Shown: positions 1 through 12,130 of the stretch, piece by piece
Layout: each line of letters opens with the position of its first letter
Position numbering within the stretch: position 1 is the first letter of the stretch
Source: Citrus sinensis
Taxonomy: Eukaryota > Streptophyta > Magnoliopsida > Sapindales > Rutaceae
DNA length: 64,000 nucleotides
Assembly (NCBI RefSeq): GCF_022201045.2
Contig: NC_068560.1
Coordinates: 37,597,001 to 37,661,000, forward strand
Reading direction: 5' to 3'
The notes under the pieces: generated by a model
Database searches by the model: none
Told to the model about the DNA's origin: nothing
The model's input: only the letters and a program-made list of their open reading frames with translations
Program-made: the position numbers and the translations under genes

Positions 1-526
1 AACTATAAGAAAAAGTTAGAAACGATCAAGGAAAGTTTTATTGTTTTCTGGTCTTTTTGAAAGTCTTATTATATAACGTGGCAACGTGCCAAGCATAAAA
101 ATAAATTAAACATTGTAAAAAGAATGCCATAGCTAATTTTTATTCTCATTGCGTTACTTTTGTTTATCCGCAATACAATAGACTCTGATAAGAACAAGTA
201 ACAAAAGGATTTGGAAACAAAGTAACAAATCTACTGCTATAGCATGATTTGACCTTTTCGACTGTTGGCTATTCGGATGAAAGAAAGCTTGGATATTTGA
301 GGTTACCACTTCGTAATTAGCTGAAGAACCTTCTAATTTGTTGGAACAAAAATACCAGTATGAGTCCACACGGCTGCTATTATCTAATTTTCATTGATTC
401 ATGGAGGAGTCGGATGTTGCCGAGACCGAGTCACTGTCACGGACGGACCCTATGCTGTGTACGTGGCGAATGATTTTTTCTTGGACACCGACTGTCCACT
501 GAGTCAGCATGCACATCCAACTATCC
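1..526. other. Intergenic, nothing recognised
   Basis: This is AT-rich leading sequence before the first gene. A 70-codon open frame lies on the minus strand around 154-369, but it opens with GTG and resembles nothing I know. Its C-terminal half is hydrophobic, so it could be the last exon of a gene that I cannot otherwise see. Confidence 0.4.
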
Positions 527-676
527 AATTGGATAGGTCAATGCTATGATTCGTTAACGCGACTAAACTAACCATGGTTAAATGAATCCCCAGGCCAACG
601 TAATTGGATAGGTCAATGCTATGATTCGTTAACGCGACTAAACTAACCATGGTTAAATGAATCCCCAGGCCAACGT
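527..676 (+). repeat. Perfect 75-bp tandem duplication in the J-protein promoter
   Basis: Bases 527-601 and 602-676 are identical as far as I can read, two head-to-tail 75-bp units that begin AATTGGATAGG and end GGCCAACGT. The second unit stops two bases before the TATA box of the J-domain gene, so any protein-binding site in the unit is present twice directly upstream of the core promoter. Identity of the copies implies a recent event or an assembly artefact. Confidence 0.93.
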
Positions 677-678
677 CC

Positions 679-685
679 TATAAAT
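679..685 (+). promoter_or_regulatory. TATA box of the J-domain protein gene
   Basis: TATAAAT lies 91 bases upstream of the ATG at 776, directly after the duplicated block. A start of transcription near 710 would give a leader of about 65 bases. The position and match to the plant TATA consensus support it; no transcript data are available here. Confidence 0.6.
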
Positions 686-775
686 TAACGAACTCAATCA
701 TCAATTATTCTCCGGTACTACTCTCATCTTCAAAACAAAACACAAGAAGTAATCTAATCATCGATTCAATCCATC

Positions 776-1294
776 ATGTCTACTCTTGCATCTTCAGCCC
801 ATCTGATTGGCCCGGGATTTATCACCAACGAGACTCATTCACAATCACAGCCCACGTCTGTCAAATTCCGCCCCCGCCCACTTCGCGTATCGGCATCGGC
901 TTGCGCCTCAACGGCGGAGAGAACAAGAACCCATCATCACATTACTTCTCCTGGACCCGGCTCACTCTACGAAATCCTGGGGATTCAGACGGGTGCCACG
1001 TGTCAGGAAATCAAGACTGCTTATCGGAAATTAGCAAGAGTTTTGCACCCGGATGTTGCCGCTAAGAGTCAAAATGAGAATTCAGCATATAAGTTCATGA
1101 AATTACACGAAGCTTACGAAACTCTATCTGATCCCAAGAAGCGTGCGGACTACGATCGTACCCTTTTCAGGCGAAGAAGGCCATCGGGTTCCCCATTTGC
1201 GGTCTCGGGAGTGGCAAATACGATGGCCACTTCGTCGAATTCAAGATTTTGTGCCTACTCAAGGCGGACATGGGAGACTGATCAGTGCTGGTAG
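776..1294 (+). CDS. Small J-domain (DnaJ-like) protein, probably chloroplast-targeted
   Basis: A single-exon gene of 172 residues. The J domain spans about residues 63-128 and begins SLYEILGI; the HPD tripeptide that stimulates Hsp70 ATPase is at 91-93, followed by the helix IV region KLHEAYETLSDPKKRADYD. There is no G/F region, zinc finger or C-terminal substrate domain, so it is a type III (class C) J protein. The first 60 residues are rich in Ser, Thr, Arg and His and poor in acidic residues, as expected for a plastid transit peptide. Size and layout match the plant group called DnaJ 11, chloroplastic. Its likely role is to recruit a stromal Hsp70, with unknown clients. The ATG at 776 is the first in a good position after the TATA box. 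Duplicated promoter sequence precedes it and degenerate copies of the gene follow it. Confidence 0.9.
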   Translation: MSTLASSAHLIGPGFITNETHSQSQPTSVKFRPRPLRVSASACASTAERTRTHHHITSPGPGSLYEILGIQTGATCQEIKTAYRKLARVLHPDVAAKSQNENSAYKFMKLHEAYETLSDPKKRADYDRTLFRRRRPSGSPFAVSGVANTMATSSNSRFCAYSRRTWETDQCW

Positions 1295-1442
1295 AAAATA
1301 AAATACATAGCTGCAACTGCAAGATTATGTTATATGATCTTAGCTGTTCAGGAATTAGGATTAGAGATGCTGCCCTTTAACGTCTGGGGATTAATGCTAA
1401 CGCGTGTAGCTATTTATGATTGTAATTGAAATTTGTTAATCC

Positions 1443-2990
1443 AGGCGGCATTTTTACAGCCTGCAATTGCAATGGGTACAATGTAAAAGTTCAGTTATTA
1501 GCCTTTTTCAATTCTCTGTACATCGCTTCTTTTGCGGAGTAAATCGCAGAATTCTCCAGTAGTCTGCTTCTGTTTCCTCTGTTAACAAAGAGATCGAAGA
1601 CTAACTAATTTGAAATTAACGGGGGAATGGCAATAAACAGCTGAATGTCCTCTCTCTTCATCGAGTTACTCATTCAACTCAACGTACAAAGTCTTTCTTT
1701 TAGTTTGACAATGACTTTACACGTCTAAGGATACTAATAATTACCTCGACTTGATTATCAGCCTTATAAAAATGTCATAAATTACAATAAAGGAAATTTA
1801 TTTGCATTGAGATTGATAAAGAATGTGACCTTTATATTAATTTCTTAAAATGCCAAGACATTACTCCTGAGCCCGAGAATCGTTTAAAATTAAAAACTAG
1901 GAGGCACGAAATCATGGAGGCTTGAACTCCGCAGTGACGGATGAGTTTCATTGTACAGAGCAGATCCGAAACATGCAAACAGTTGGATGCCTGTGCTTAC
2001 ACACCACCCTACCCTACCCTTGACGCGTATGCACGTCTGATGCCTTCTTCTAAATATATTATGATTATATTTGAAAGTTGAAGCAGGCGGCATTTTTACA
2101 GCCTGGAATTGCGGAAATGTCAACAATAAAGCAAACTTGTCTACCTTGAGATTTGAGATTGATGAAGAATTTTGTCTTGATTTTTAAGTTTTAAAACCTG
2201 TGTTGATCAGAGCACTTAGGAACCAAATACAAATTAAAAACGAGGCATCATGGTGCATACTTGAACATGGGACGACAGGTAAGTCGAGTTCATTGTAAAG
2301 AACATGGTTTCACTTTCACATAAATGAAAGATACTGCAGCTAACAGTCAAACTGAGAATTCAGCATAGGAGTTCGTGAATGTACGCGAAGACTGAAGCGT
2401 ATGCATTAATTCTCTTTTAAGGCCATTGAGTTTCCCATTTGTAATGTCTGGTCTGGTGATTACATTGGCCAATTCATCCAAATCATAGATTTTTGTGGCT
2501 ATAAAAGCAGCATGGGAATTGGGAAATTGATCTCTGATGGGATCATGGGAAGGGAGGGCTGCTAAATTGATGAGGAAATAACAAGATTGGTGCCCCCGAC
2601 TCTTTTTTTTTTTTTTTTTTTTTTTAAACTTCTAAATCCCGGGATCACTACTAATCTTTTTGTAAATACGGCCTATGGCATGATTGCAATTGAAAGTTAC
2701 ATCAGGCGCCAGGCAGCATTTTTAACCGCCTGTAATTCAGTAATTCTAGAAGTACGAGTTCTTTATTTTTAAGCCCTCTGTACGTCTCTGCTTGATTTAA
2801 TGCCAAGTTGCCAACACTGACTAGAGCTGTAAACCAAGGAGCTACTTTCACTTTGAAGATAATGTCACTCTTCTACCTACTTAATTATTTTTGTAATTTG
2901 TAGAATTTCATACTGCGATTGACAAAATAAAATTGTCTTGATTTTCAATCTATAAGTATTTGGCTGAAAAAATCTCAACAAATCCAATAT
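1443..2990 (+). repeat. Degenerate tandem copies of the J-protein 3' region
   Basis: The string CAGGCGGCATTTTTACAGCC, in the 3' flank of the J gene near 1444, recurs near 2083 and, altered, near 2711. A second block (about 1800-1975, with GAGATTGATAAAGAATG and later AATTAAAAACTAGGAGGC) recurs at about 2150-2310 and again, weaker, near 2910-2950. The order of the blocks is kept, so the locus looks like at least three head-to-tail copies that decayed independently after duplication. Confidence 0.75.
2319..2540 (+). pseudogene. Decayed partial copy of the J-domain gene
   Basis: Bases from about 2340 read TAACAGTCAAACTGAGAATT, against TAAGAGTCAAAATGAGAATT in the intact gene near 1063. The match runs on through the KFMKLHEAY region, skips the segment for the end of the J domain, and resumes at AGGCCATTGAGTTTCCCATT (compare 1178 onward), reaching the equivalent of the intact stop region near 2540. 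A TAG falls early in the frame and no start codon region remains. It is a fragmentary pseudogene, followed by its own copy of the 3' region. Confidence 0.8.
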
Positions 2991-3319
2991 GACATGCAAG
3001 TGCCGAGCGGGCAGTGGATGCTGCAATCAGGCTGTTAAGACTGATCGTTCCCCTATGCACTATCATGCTCTTGCAAATGCAACAGGCCCGACCCGAAACA
3101 ACGACCAAGGCGAGATCCAGCCCAAAAAATCCAACCGAACTAATTATCTATCTCCTGCCTGATTCCTGAGTCTCCCGACTCCTATGATAAAATCGTCACA
3201 TATTGTATGTATATATTTTTATAAATTTATTTTTTGAAAGACACTGGTGACTGATCCCCTATAGTTCGCTGCCTGAGACTTTTTAGTCGGCTCGCATACT
3301 TGAATACAGAGAGACGGGG

Positions 3320-5325
3320 ATGGCTCGACTGGTACGGCCTTTAATGCAATGGCCAAAACTACGGCAACATTGTTGCCATCGTGCTCCGCTCAACTATTTC
3401 TTCTCCTCATTTCTGCGACGAACACCAATAGCCACTGAAGAAACGACGTCGCTTTCTTTCTCCGCAACATCCGCACCTTCCTCTCACGGTAACGTCCATA
3501 ACCGCTTACGCGCACTCAAACCAAGGAATGCTCCACCGTTGAATTCCCATGAAGATAACTCGGCCACTGACTCTGATTCCGACGATAAGAAAAGCCGCAA
3601 CCAGAAGAAGCGCGACGCTCGCCGCGCCGTCCGTTGGGGCATGCAAATTGCCGCTTTCTCCACTCCTCAAATTAAACGAATTCTCAGGTACGCGTCAAAA
3701 TCTATTCTAATTCTAAAATAACACTACGCCTCTCTGCAAATTACAATTTCAAATTTCAACCTTTAACGCTTTGTCTTTTTTTCTTTTTTTGTGTTTTTCC
3801 CTAAATTATAGCGTGGCTTCTCTCGACGAAGATGTGCTCGATGCTATAATGCTAGTTAAGGTGCTTCTATAAAGTTTTTTTTTGGTTAGCTGTTATGTTA
3901 TCTTTGCTTTTTTAAATATGCCTTGGAAGGGAGTTTTCATTGCGGCAGAGGATAAGGTGCTTGTGTTTTTGTCGCAGAGACTAGGGCCTGATGTTAAAGA
4001 AGGAAAAAGGAGGCAGTTTAATTATATAGGTAAATTAATAATAATTAAATAAGGTTCCGGCTACGTTGTAACCGTTTTAAGGCAGAGCACCTTTTCTAAC
4101 CACGCGATCAAAGTTATAATGAATTTTTTACTATTTATTACTTTGCGTATATGGTTGTAATTCGTGCTCTACCTTAGAGCAATTTCAAGATAGTCATAGC
4201 CATTAAATAAAAACTGCAAATTGATCCCTGTGAAGTAATAATTCATTTTTTTTCTACAGTTTGTGGGGCCTGTGTTCTTAATTGAATGGTGAAATGTGTG
4301 TTAGGAAAACTGCTGCGGGAAGTTGAACCTGAGTTGATGGAAGGTTTAATTCAAGCTACAAAAGTCGGGGATCACGCTACTCTGCAGGCTTTAGCTGCTG
4401 CAAATATGCAAAACATTCAGGATGACAACAATCAGCAGTCCAAAGAATCCGAGGATGAGAAGGAGAAAGAAGAAGAAGAGGAAGAAGAGGTATTGCACCT
4501 TCTCTTTGTTTAAGTGACCGTCAATGCTCCATGTTGGACCCCACGAGTTCAATTAGTCTATACTATCCAAATCAGCTTATAGTTTGAAAAACTTGATGAA
4601 CTTAAAAAACTAGCGGAATCCTTCAAGATATATATCATCCTATCCTTACTTTTCAAGCATTGTTTTCAGGAATTGCAGGAGTATGTCAATATAGCAACAA
4701 GATGGTATGATGGCCTGATCAATAAGGACATTAGCATTACGAATGAAGTATATTCAGTTCAGAGTGTTGATTTTGATCGTCAGGTAATAGCTGGTTTACA
4801 AGTTTTAATGCATTAGTTATCCACTGCTGTTGCCCAAGAGGTCTCTCTGATTTAGGGATGATAAATTAAAATATCAAATGAAAGCACATTTTTTATAACT
4901 AGAAACCTTTTCAACCACTTATCTATATCTGAAATGATGAACTTCCATACAAGTGTGTTTCATCCCATAAAGTCTCGTGCAATTGAAACTTTAACAAGAG
5001 GCAATAGTTTCAGCCTTGCCTAATCATCTAAACATTGTTGCCCTATTGAACCAATTTCAATAAGTATGCTTGTATTAAGCATATAAGCCATGCAATTGCT
5101 GTTGATCTAAAAGTGGACCATATATGTTCTTACTAAGCTATGTTATTTTGACAGGAATTGCGGAAACTTGTTAGGGGAGTCCTCTCCGTTCAAGAAAGGC
5201 AGGCTATTGCTGATGGAAATGAGGGAGAACAGGGACAAGTAGATTCAAAAATTGTACATGCCAAAAAGTCCCTTACTCGTTTCCTTCTTACCCTTGCGAA
5301 GGGGATGTCAGTAAATACTATCTAA
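3320..5325 (+). CDS. YjgA/DarP (DUF615) family protein, probable organellar ribosome-assembly factor
   Basis: Six exons: 3320-3687, 3812-3860, 3978-4029, 4305-4489, 4670-4783, 5155-5325. All junctions are GT-AG and in frame, giving 312 residues. After a basic, Ser-rich N-terminal extension of about 90 residues (a likely mitochondrial or plastid presequence) comes the family core: a helix with KKRDARRAVRWGMQ, the segment VASLDEDVLDAIMLVKRLGP, and KEGKRRQFNYIGKLLRE, which corresponds to the RRQLQFIGKLMR region of E. coli YjgA. An acidic Glu-rich insert is encoded at the end of exon 4, and helical C-terminal sequence ends at VNTI. Bacterial YjgA (DarP) associates with late 50S precursors; an equivalent role in organellar large-subunit assembly is inference. 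Exon 2 has only 49 bases. Exon 3 could start at an earlier AG near 3950, but only the chosen site keeps the family sequence. Confidence 0.87.
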
Positions 5326-7260
5326 ATTAATTATTGATTATCTTCATCTGTAACATCTTAAATTTTTGCTAATACAATAATCCTTTCTTAGCTTATACAT
5401 TCTATGAGTGTACAAACAATTACAATCACCGTTCTCACCGTTCACCAAGTCAATGATGCGTGCCATTTACCGTTAAGAAAGTTAGCTGATTCCAAATTTC
5501 TAGCACTGCGTAAGATATGGGCTTGGCTGGGATTGAGTCCTGATTCCTACCGCTCAGCTGGCATAGTTGGACTATTGGCACCCTTTATTAATTACTTTTA
5601 TTCCTCTCTCTCTCTCTCTCATTTGTACAATTGGTTTTGACAAATTAAAAACATTAATATTTGTTTTTTTCTTCAAATTGATTATTTTTGTTTTTGAAAG
5701 TTAATGATTTTTAATATTCTAGAGAGAGAAAGTTTGAAGAGAAAAATAGAAATAGAGATACCAAAGATTTCAAAAAGAAAAAAGATTTAAGAGAGAAAAT
5801 TTTTGGAAATGGTAAGATTTACTAATGAAAAGAATGTTTATTTTTTAATAAAAATATATTCTTGGCATTAAGTGGAGTCCGATTTTTTTTTATAAAAAAA
5901 GTGGGGTTTCCGAGAAATAATAGTCCAACTCTCATCTTTATGAGCTTGGCATGCACTCTTTCCTTGAAGCCTAGTGTAATAATTGGGCTTGGCCCATGAT
6001 GTTAATGATTTCTGGCATGTGTCTGTACTCCTTATTGAGTTTATTTCCCTCTCCATTCTCCAACACCAATCGAATCACACTAGTAACCAATCCAAAAAGT
6101 TGGCAGCCATTCTGTCAAAATTCTTCTCAGAGACGCTTTAATAAAGAAAATGAACTTGCCTTAGATGGCATTTTGCAAGTGCAATGATGTGGACTGAAGC
6201 AATCCTCACCCTTTTCTGTTTTTGTCCAATTTAATCATTCAAAAGAGTTCTTATCTTCTACCCAACGCCAAGCAATTGATAATTCGAGTATTTGTCAAAT
6301 CGTTTAAGAACAGAACAATTTCTTTTTGGAGGAGAAGGAAAAAAAAAAAAAAAAAAGGGAAGAGAGGATGAGAAAGAAATAAAGAAAGAAAAAATCCGAT
6401 CACTAAGCAGTCCTATGGTTCACACTTAACACTTTAGTGACAACAAATTTGTCACGGGAATATTGGAGACGATAAGAGCATGGGCCAATTGATGAGGTGA
6501 AGATAGTAACAGATTTGTCATTATAGAATCTCACAAAGATAACAAAGCTAAATTAAGCAATCTTATGTGTCAATAATGGTGCTTCCGTTGTCCAATCTAG
6601 GCTGCTTTTTGCATCAGCAGATGTGATTTAAAATCAGAAAAATAGGCATCAGTGTTGCTTAAATATTGTTATCACTTCCCCCTTGATGGAAAATTACGGA
6701 ACGAATGATGGTATCCTCTTTTCAAAATGCGTTTAATCAGCTGATGATTATATGATTTCATGATTGTACTAATTGACGCAAGAGCCCAAAATATTTAATG
6801 TGAATGTGAATATAATCTGACAAAACGGCAGGTGACGTGTTTCCTGCACGTCCAAATGCCGTGCTCCATTTTCTCTAACCAGAGTGTCTCTATACAAAAT
6901 CATTATAGAAAATCCAGCAGTGACATGGATATTTTTTCATTTCATGCTTCTACTTTTGAAACTCCTTTGTTGAATTTTGCACCTATTGATTTGAAAAAAA
7001 ATGGGGCGAATCTACGAGTTTGGTACAGAAATCAATTCATGTCCAATCAGCCTTAGTCAGCCGAATCCCGTCTTTTTCCCAAGTATAGACGCCTTTCCCT
7101 GAAGATGACAAAAACACTCTACCCATCCCATGCACATAAATGATAAATTAACTGAAAATGCAGCCACCGCCACCATAGTCTTAAAGCACGTAGAAAGTGG
7201 TCAATGTGACCAAGTTTTCACTAGAAAACCATCCTTATTAGTCTACAGCGTCGTTTCTCT
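5326..7260. other. Intergenic, AT-rich, nothing recognised
   Basis: After the DarP-like gene this stretch has a short CT repeat (about 5606-5620) and poly-A runs (near 6340). The open frames of 60-75 codons in it show no family resemblance and no codon structure that continues across splice sites. I see no gene or complete transposon. Confidence 0.5.
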
Positions 7261-7264
7261 TTAC

Positions 7265-7378
7265 ACATGTCCAATAGAAGGTTAATTTTAATTGTACGTG
7301 GGAGATAATTTTTTTTCACATGTCCAATTATCATATTTGTACGTGGGAGGAAATTTTTTTCACATGTCCAATTACATC
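7265..7378. repeat. Short degenerate direct repeat, 43-53 bp units
   Basis: CACATGTCCAAT occurs three times (about 7264, 7317 and 7361), twice followed by TTGTACGTGGGAG and a T-rich tail. This makes two and a bit units of unequal length. No function is apparent. Confidence 0.6.
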
Positions 7379-7379
7379 C

Positions 7380-10195
7380 ATGACAAGCTATCTACAAATG
7401 GTTTAAACAAATCCCTAAACCTTAGTTAGTAATATGCAATAGTAATTACGAACCCGTTTGTTATTATTATTGGTGGTAATAATGTGATGTCATTTTCATC
7501 TTGAATGTTAGCAAGCCGCCTCTTGTAAAATTCTTATTTTGACAGTAAAAAGCAAGACTACTTTTTGCGACAAAACAAAAATGTTGATTACATACGTCAT
7601 TGCTGTGCCGGCACGTTGATTAATTCAACATTTCACGGAGAATTTTCTTTGTATGTTTACGAAACAGTTACGGAAATTTTAATTAATTAAATTCTAACTA
7701 TGGCCTAACATATCCCCGTTCGGTTATGAGCAGTCAATTATCATTCTGATTCTACTGTTTAAACACGAGGAAGTGATGTAGCTTTTGGACTTTGTTTCTA
7801 AGCTCGTTTATACCTGTAATTGTGGCTGCTGTCCCTGTTTTTATAGGCAAGTTTAACACCACCTTCAAAGCATGTTGACCCCGCAAGAGACTCATCAATC
7901 TTAAAAAAAAAAATCAACCTCACAAGAGAGATTGACAAATAATCTCTATCAACATAATTTTTATTTTAAAATACACTTTTATTTATATTTATTATAAATT
8001 AAATAAACCGTATGATTCCTCGTCGAGTGATTGCTTAGCTTTGTTGGGCTACTTAATGTACCCAAAAAAAAATCGTATGAATGGGAGTTAAAATAAAAAA
8101 AATTAAGTGCTAAAGATAAGAAATATATATTGTGATGTGGAAAAAAGTTAATAATAAAATATATTCTTATTTTTTTGTAATTTTATAGATATTTCTTGAT
8201 TTCAATAAGAAAAATTTTGACAATATTCCTGATATTTAATTACAAATTATAGTTGAACAATGTAGTTTATCAGTAAGTTAATATTTTCAAATAATTAAAC
8301 TTCATAAATATAATCTTAACGTAGGGGATATGTCATTTTAAATGGTGCGAACTTCACAATTAAACATTGTAATAGCTAAACAATGTGGCCTAACCTCAAA
8401 TCTACAATTGAAATGTGTAAATCTTTACGTTACGCATGCAGTGGCGAAAATATCGCAACGTTGATTTACAGGAGCCGAAATTAATGGTCCTGCCTGTCAT
8501 TTTAGTTCATTTGCAAATGTGAAACATTCAGTTAATTTCGAAGGTCGCACATTTTGGCTGTTCAAAATAATACAAGTGATGAAGGTGACCGCATGGCCAA
8601 TAAGATAACAAATACATCGATTTATAAGTCTCGAATGTGAAATGCCCACGCTGTTCATGCGTTTCTCAAATCGATAGCGTGTTAAATTAGCCAATTGAAC
8701 AGAACCATAACACTCGGGTCCAAGCTGGTGGCTATCTAAGTGACACATTCAAACCCACAATTTATTTATTTGTTTTAATTATTATTATTAGTATTATTAT
8801 TTTAGTTCTATCTCCAGGAAAAATGTGTTAATCAAAATGTTATGACATTTCAATTACGCATCTTAAATGAAGAATGAACGAGTAGTTGTTTTCAGGTTCG
8901 ACTATTATCTTCGGGTAAGGCTCGTGATTCAAACCAAACACAAGGCAGTTCACCAAATACACACCTCGGATGCTAATGCTATTACGGTTGGAAGTTGAAG
9001 CTAAATTGAACAATCTCTGTTTGATTAATTACAAATTTACCATCCAGGGTTTTGTTTACTGCTACGGCCAATCAGTCAACAGCAACTCCTTTTGAAGAAT
9101 TTTTCTCACAAATTTGACCTTCCCGAAAAATAAAGCGTGCGTTTGCAAACCAAAGGTGACTCTTTTGATAAGAGAAAAACAGAGGCTGCCAGCTGCATTT
9201 GACTTCACTTATTCTATTCCGTTCGTTCAGTGCGCTTGTTACTTCCATTCTTTAGCATCTATATCCTATTATATGCTAGCAATTCATCCATTTGAAATTA
9301 AATAATCACACCCATATTCCAACTTTGAGTTTAATCCAAATTGATTTCAATTGTCGGAGGAGTATTTTCTTGTACGCGAACAGGGGAAAATGAAGAAGAA
9401 TACACTACTCAATACTCATTCATAGCGGGGCTTTGGTCAACAAGTAGTGGAATGATCCCCTGTTTGGGATTGCTGTGCAACAATTCCAAAATGCAAATTG
9501 AAGTTGCCACCGCGCAGGACTATCAAACGGGGTTTAAGGAGGACAACTCAGGCATGCATTACCGATTTCTAAATAATTGGCAACGGGGGGTCCAATTGAT
9601 TTGGTTGACATTATTTATAGTGCTAAAAAAGATTTAAAGAAACAAGACGATGAGACGACCAACTAATTTACAAACTCTAGTGAATTGATTGACACATTCT
9701 CTCCCCTTATTCATAAATCACGAGGTGGAGATTTTGAGATCTTTTTTTAAAATTAAATTTGGGAGGAAAAAAAAAGAAGAAGAAACAAAATGATGGATTA
9801 AGTACTTAATCTCATTTTTATTTAAATTAATACAGTAAAATTAAACACAAAAAATCCTAATGGACTTGGTAATTGAAATTTTTTTTTTTTTAATTATTGA
9901 AGAAAAATTTCACTTTCATTCGTCCAATAGAAAATAATTTGTGCTGGAGAAGGGACCAGCACACAACGGGTTCAGAAGAGTCCAACGCTATAACTTCACT
10001 AGGAAGGGGGCAGTAACGTTACAAATTACAATTAGTTTGCTTGATTCAACTAGTTTGAGCAAATTCAATCCGACAAGAGTGATCAAAATTCAAAGGCACT
10101 GTTGAATTCCCAGCCGAACGATGTATGCACAGGGATTCATTTCTATTGGATAAGGAAACTTTTCTCTGTTGGGCCTCCCAAAGGCCACATCCCCG
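7380..10195. other. Intergenic region upstream of the first thaumatin-like gene
   Basis: Mostly AT-rich DNA without a recognisable gene, transposon end or RNA. A 98-codon frame at 9341-9637 does not open with ATG, resembles no family I know and was not accepted as a gene. The 3' part presumably holds the promoter of the thaumatin-like gene at 10385. Confidence 0.45.
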
Positions 10196-10201
10196 AGCAT
10201 T

Positions 10202-10249
10202 TTGCTTATAAATACCCCCACCCCCAGCAGCCATGTTGCTTATAAATAT
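10202..10249 (+). promoter_or_regulatory. Two TATA boxes in a 34-bp direct repeat, thaumatin-like gene 1
   Basis: TTGCTTATAAATA occurs at 10202 and again at 10236, exactly 34 bases apart, with similar C-rich sequence after each copy. Both contain TATAAATA and both lie upstream of a CT-rich leader (about 10275-10340) and of the ATG at 10385. Two alternative transcription starts about 34 bases apart are therefore possible. Confidence 0.6.
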
Positions 10250-10384
10250 CCTCACCGCATTTTGAAAAATCACTCTGCTTCCTACCTTCTCCCTCATCTT
10301 CTTCATTGACCTTTTTCTCTTTTCTTTTCTTTTTTTTTTTTTATATTTTTAACATTCAGCAGCCACCAGCCGCCAGCTCCTCCG

Positions 10385-12130
10385 ATGGATGCCTCTCAAC
10401 TAACACTTTTACTTTTAATCACTCATTTAATATTTTCCTGTGTGACATCCACCACCTTCACAATGATCAACAAATGCGACCACACAGTATGGCCCGGCAT
10501 TCTCTCTAACGCCGACTCTCCCGCACTCTCCACCACCGGCTTCCCCCTTGAAAAGGGAGAAACCAAGACCCTCAACGCACCCGCTTCGTGGGGCGGCCGC
10601 ATGTGGGCCAGAACACTCTGCTCCCAGGACTCCACCGGTAAGTTCACCTGCGTCACAGGTGATTGCGGCGGCAAGCTGGAATGCTCCGGCAGTGGTGCTG
10701 CCCCACCCGCCACTCTTGCTGAGTTCAAGCTCGATGGCTATGGTGGCCAAGACTTCTATGATGTCAGTTTGGTCGACGGCTACAACCTCCCCGTGCTTGT
10801 CGTTCCTCAGGGTGGTGACGGACCCAATTGTACAAGCACGGGATGCGTTGTCGACTTGAACGCCGCGTGTCCTTCGGAGCTTAAGGTTATGACCGACGGT
10901 GGCAGCGGAGGTGTTGCTTGCAAGAGCGCGTGCGAAGCCTTTAGGCAGCCGCAGTACTGTTGTAATGGCGCGTTTAGTACTCCCGATACATGCAAGCCAT
11001 CTACTTATTCTCAGATCTTCAAAAGCGCGTGTCCTCACGCTTACAGCTATGCGTACGACGACAAATCCAGCACCTTTACATGCGGTTCGGGGCCCGACTA
11101 CACCATAACCTTCTGTCCTTCCCCCAACACCAGGTAAACCCTTTTTTTTTTGCGCAACTTTTACCTATACCCATTTTTTCCGTTAGAAAGGGTAGCTTCG
11201 TCCGTTAAAAAAGTTATTAAAAAGCTGTAAATACGAACGTTGGATGCACTTACTATTTCCTATTGATGGCTCAGCGTTTAAAGTTGCGGCCAGACAAAGA
11301 ATAATATCTGAGATTTTTTTTTGGGGGTTGTGACATTTACGAGGCTCCATTAAATAAAAAATTCGTGCAAATTAAGTCACTTGAGGTCCCCGCCTCTAAG
11401 CGTATGCCGACAGGGATACATTTCCGGGACGCCACTCCTTAATCATGTGTTCCATCCCCTTTTGGTTAAATTCGCAACAAAATTTATAGTCAAAAACCTA
11501 TTCTTTTCATTTTTCAATACACGGTCGCATTTTTTGTTTTGTTGTTTTTTAATAAAAGCATAGTCACGGTGAATCTAGTTATTAAAAAAAAAAAAAAAGG
11601 GTATTTCAGTCTTTTTGAGCTAGCGGGTACCTTTTATTAAGAGAGTCTGCTGTCTGTAGCCACCTAAACATTAATGCACCCCTTAGTTACAGGATATGCT
11701 TTCCAGATCGGGGAACTGAATCTGAACCAAAAATACGATGACCGACTATATTAATTGTGAATACCTATAATTGTGCCTAGAGATGCGACTCTGACATACA
11801 CCTATCTCTGACAAGGTAACGGCCAGTACGGGAATCTATATGAAAATAGAAGACACGTCAACGGTTACTTTTTATTCTTTAATCATTATTCTGAGACCTA
11901 ACGGTTACTTCTTTGGATTTTGCAGCCAGAAATCCTCACAAGGTGGAAACAGTGGAAGCAATGCGTCCAACACAGGGACCATCGATAGCACGATGGTGTA
12001 CGAAGGTGCTTTGGACCAAAGCAGCGCATCACCTTCCACGTATACCTACGTGCTGGGATCGCATGGCAATGGCATTGCGGGTATAGTCAGCATCACATTC
12101 GCCGTCTGGAGGGCATGGCAACTCTTTTAA
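10385..12130 (+). CDS. Thaumatin-like protein (PR-5 family), GPI-anchored type
   Basis: Two exons, 10385-11133 and 11926-12130, joined GT-AG in phase 2, give 317 residues. A signal peptide (about 1-23, hydrophobic LTLLLLITHLIF) is followed by a thaumatin domain with all 16 cysteines of the large TLP class. The acidic-cleft residues are in their usual contexts: Arg in GRMWAR, Glu in TLAEF, Asp residues in QDFYDVS and LVDGYN, and the AYDD motif; the family signature is altered but present. Exon 2 encodes a Ser/Gly/Asn/Thr-rich linker and ends in a short hydrophobic tail (IAGIVSITFAVW then RAWQLF), typical of a GPI-anchor signal, so the product is likely attached to the outer plasma membrane. 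Roles in defence or wall beta-glucan binding are known for the family; which applies here is unknown. AATAAA at 12545 may serve polyadenylation. Confidence 0.93.

Noticed and set aside
154..369. Minus-strand open frame of 71 codons with a hydrophobic C-terminus
   Set aside because: It opens with GTG, not ATG, matches nothing I know and shows no joined exon upstream in this window.
9341..9637. 98-codon plus-strand frame in the intergenic region before thaumatin-like gene 1
   Set aside because: It has no ATG start, no recognisable domain and no promoter-like context.
10427..11038. Long antisense frame (203 codons) across thaumatin-like gene 1
   Set aside because: It is a by-product of the GC-rich third codon positions of the real gene; its product resembles no family.
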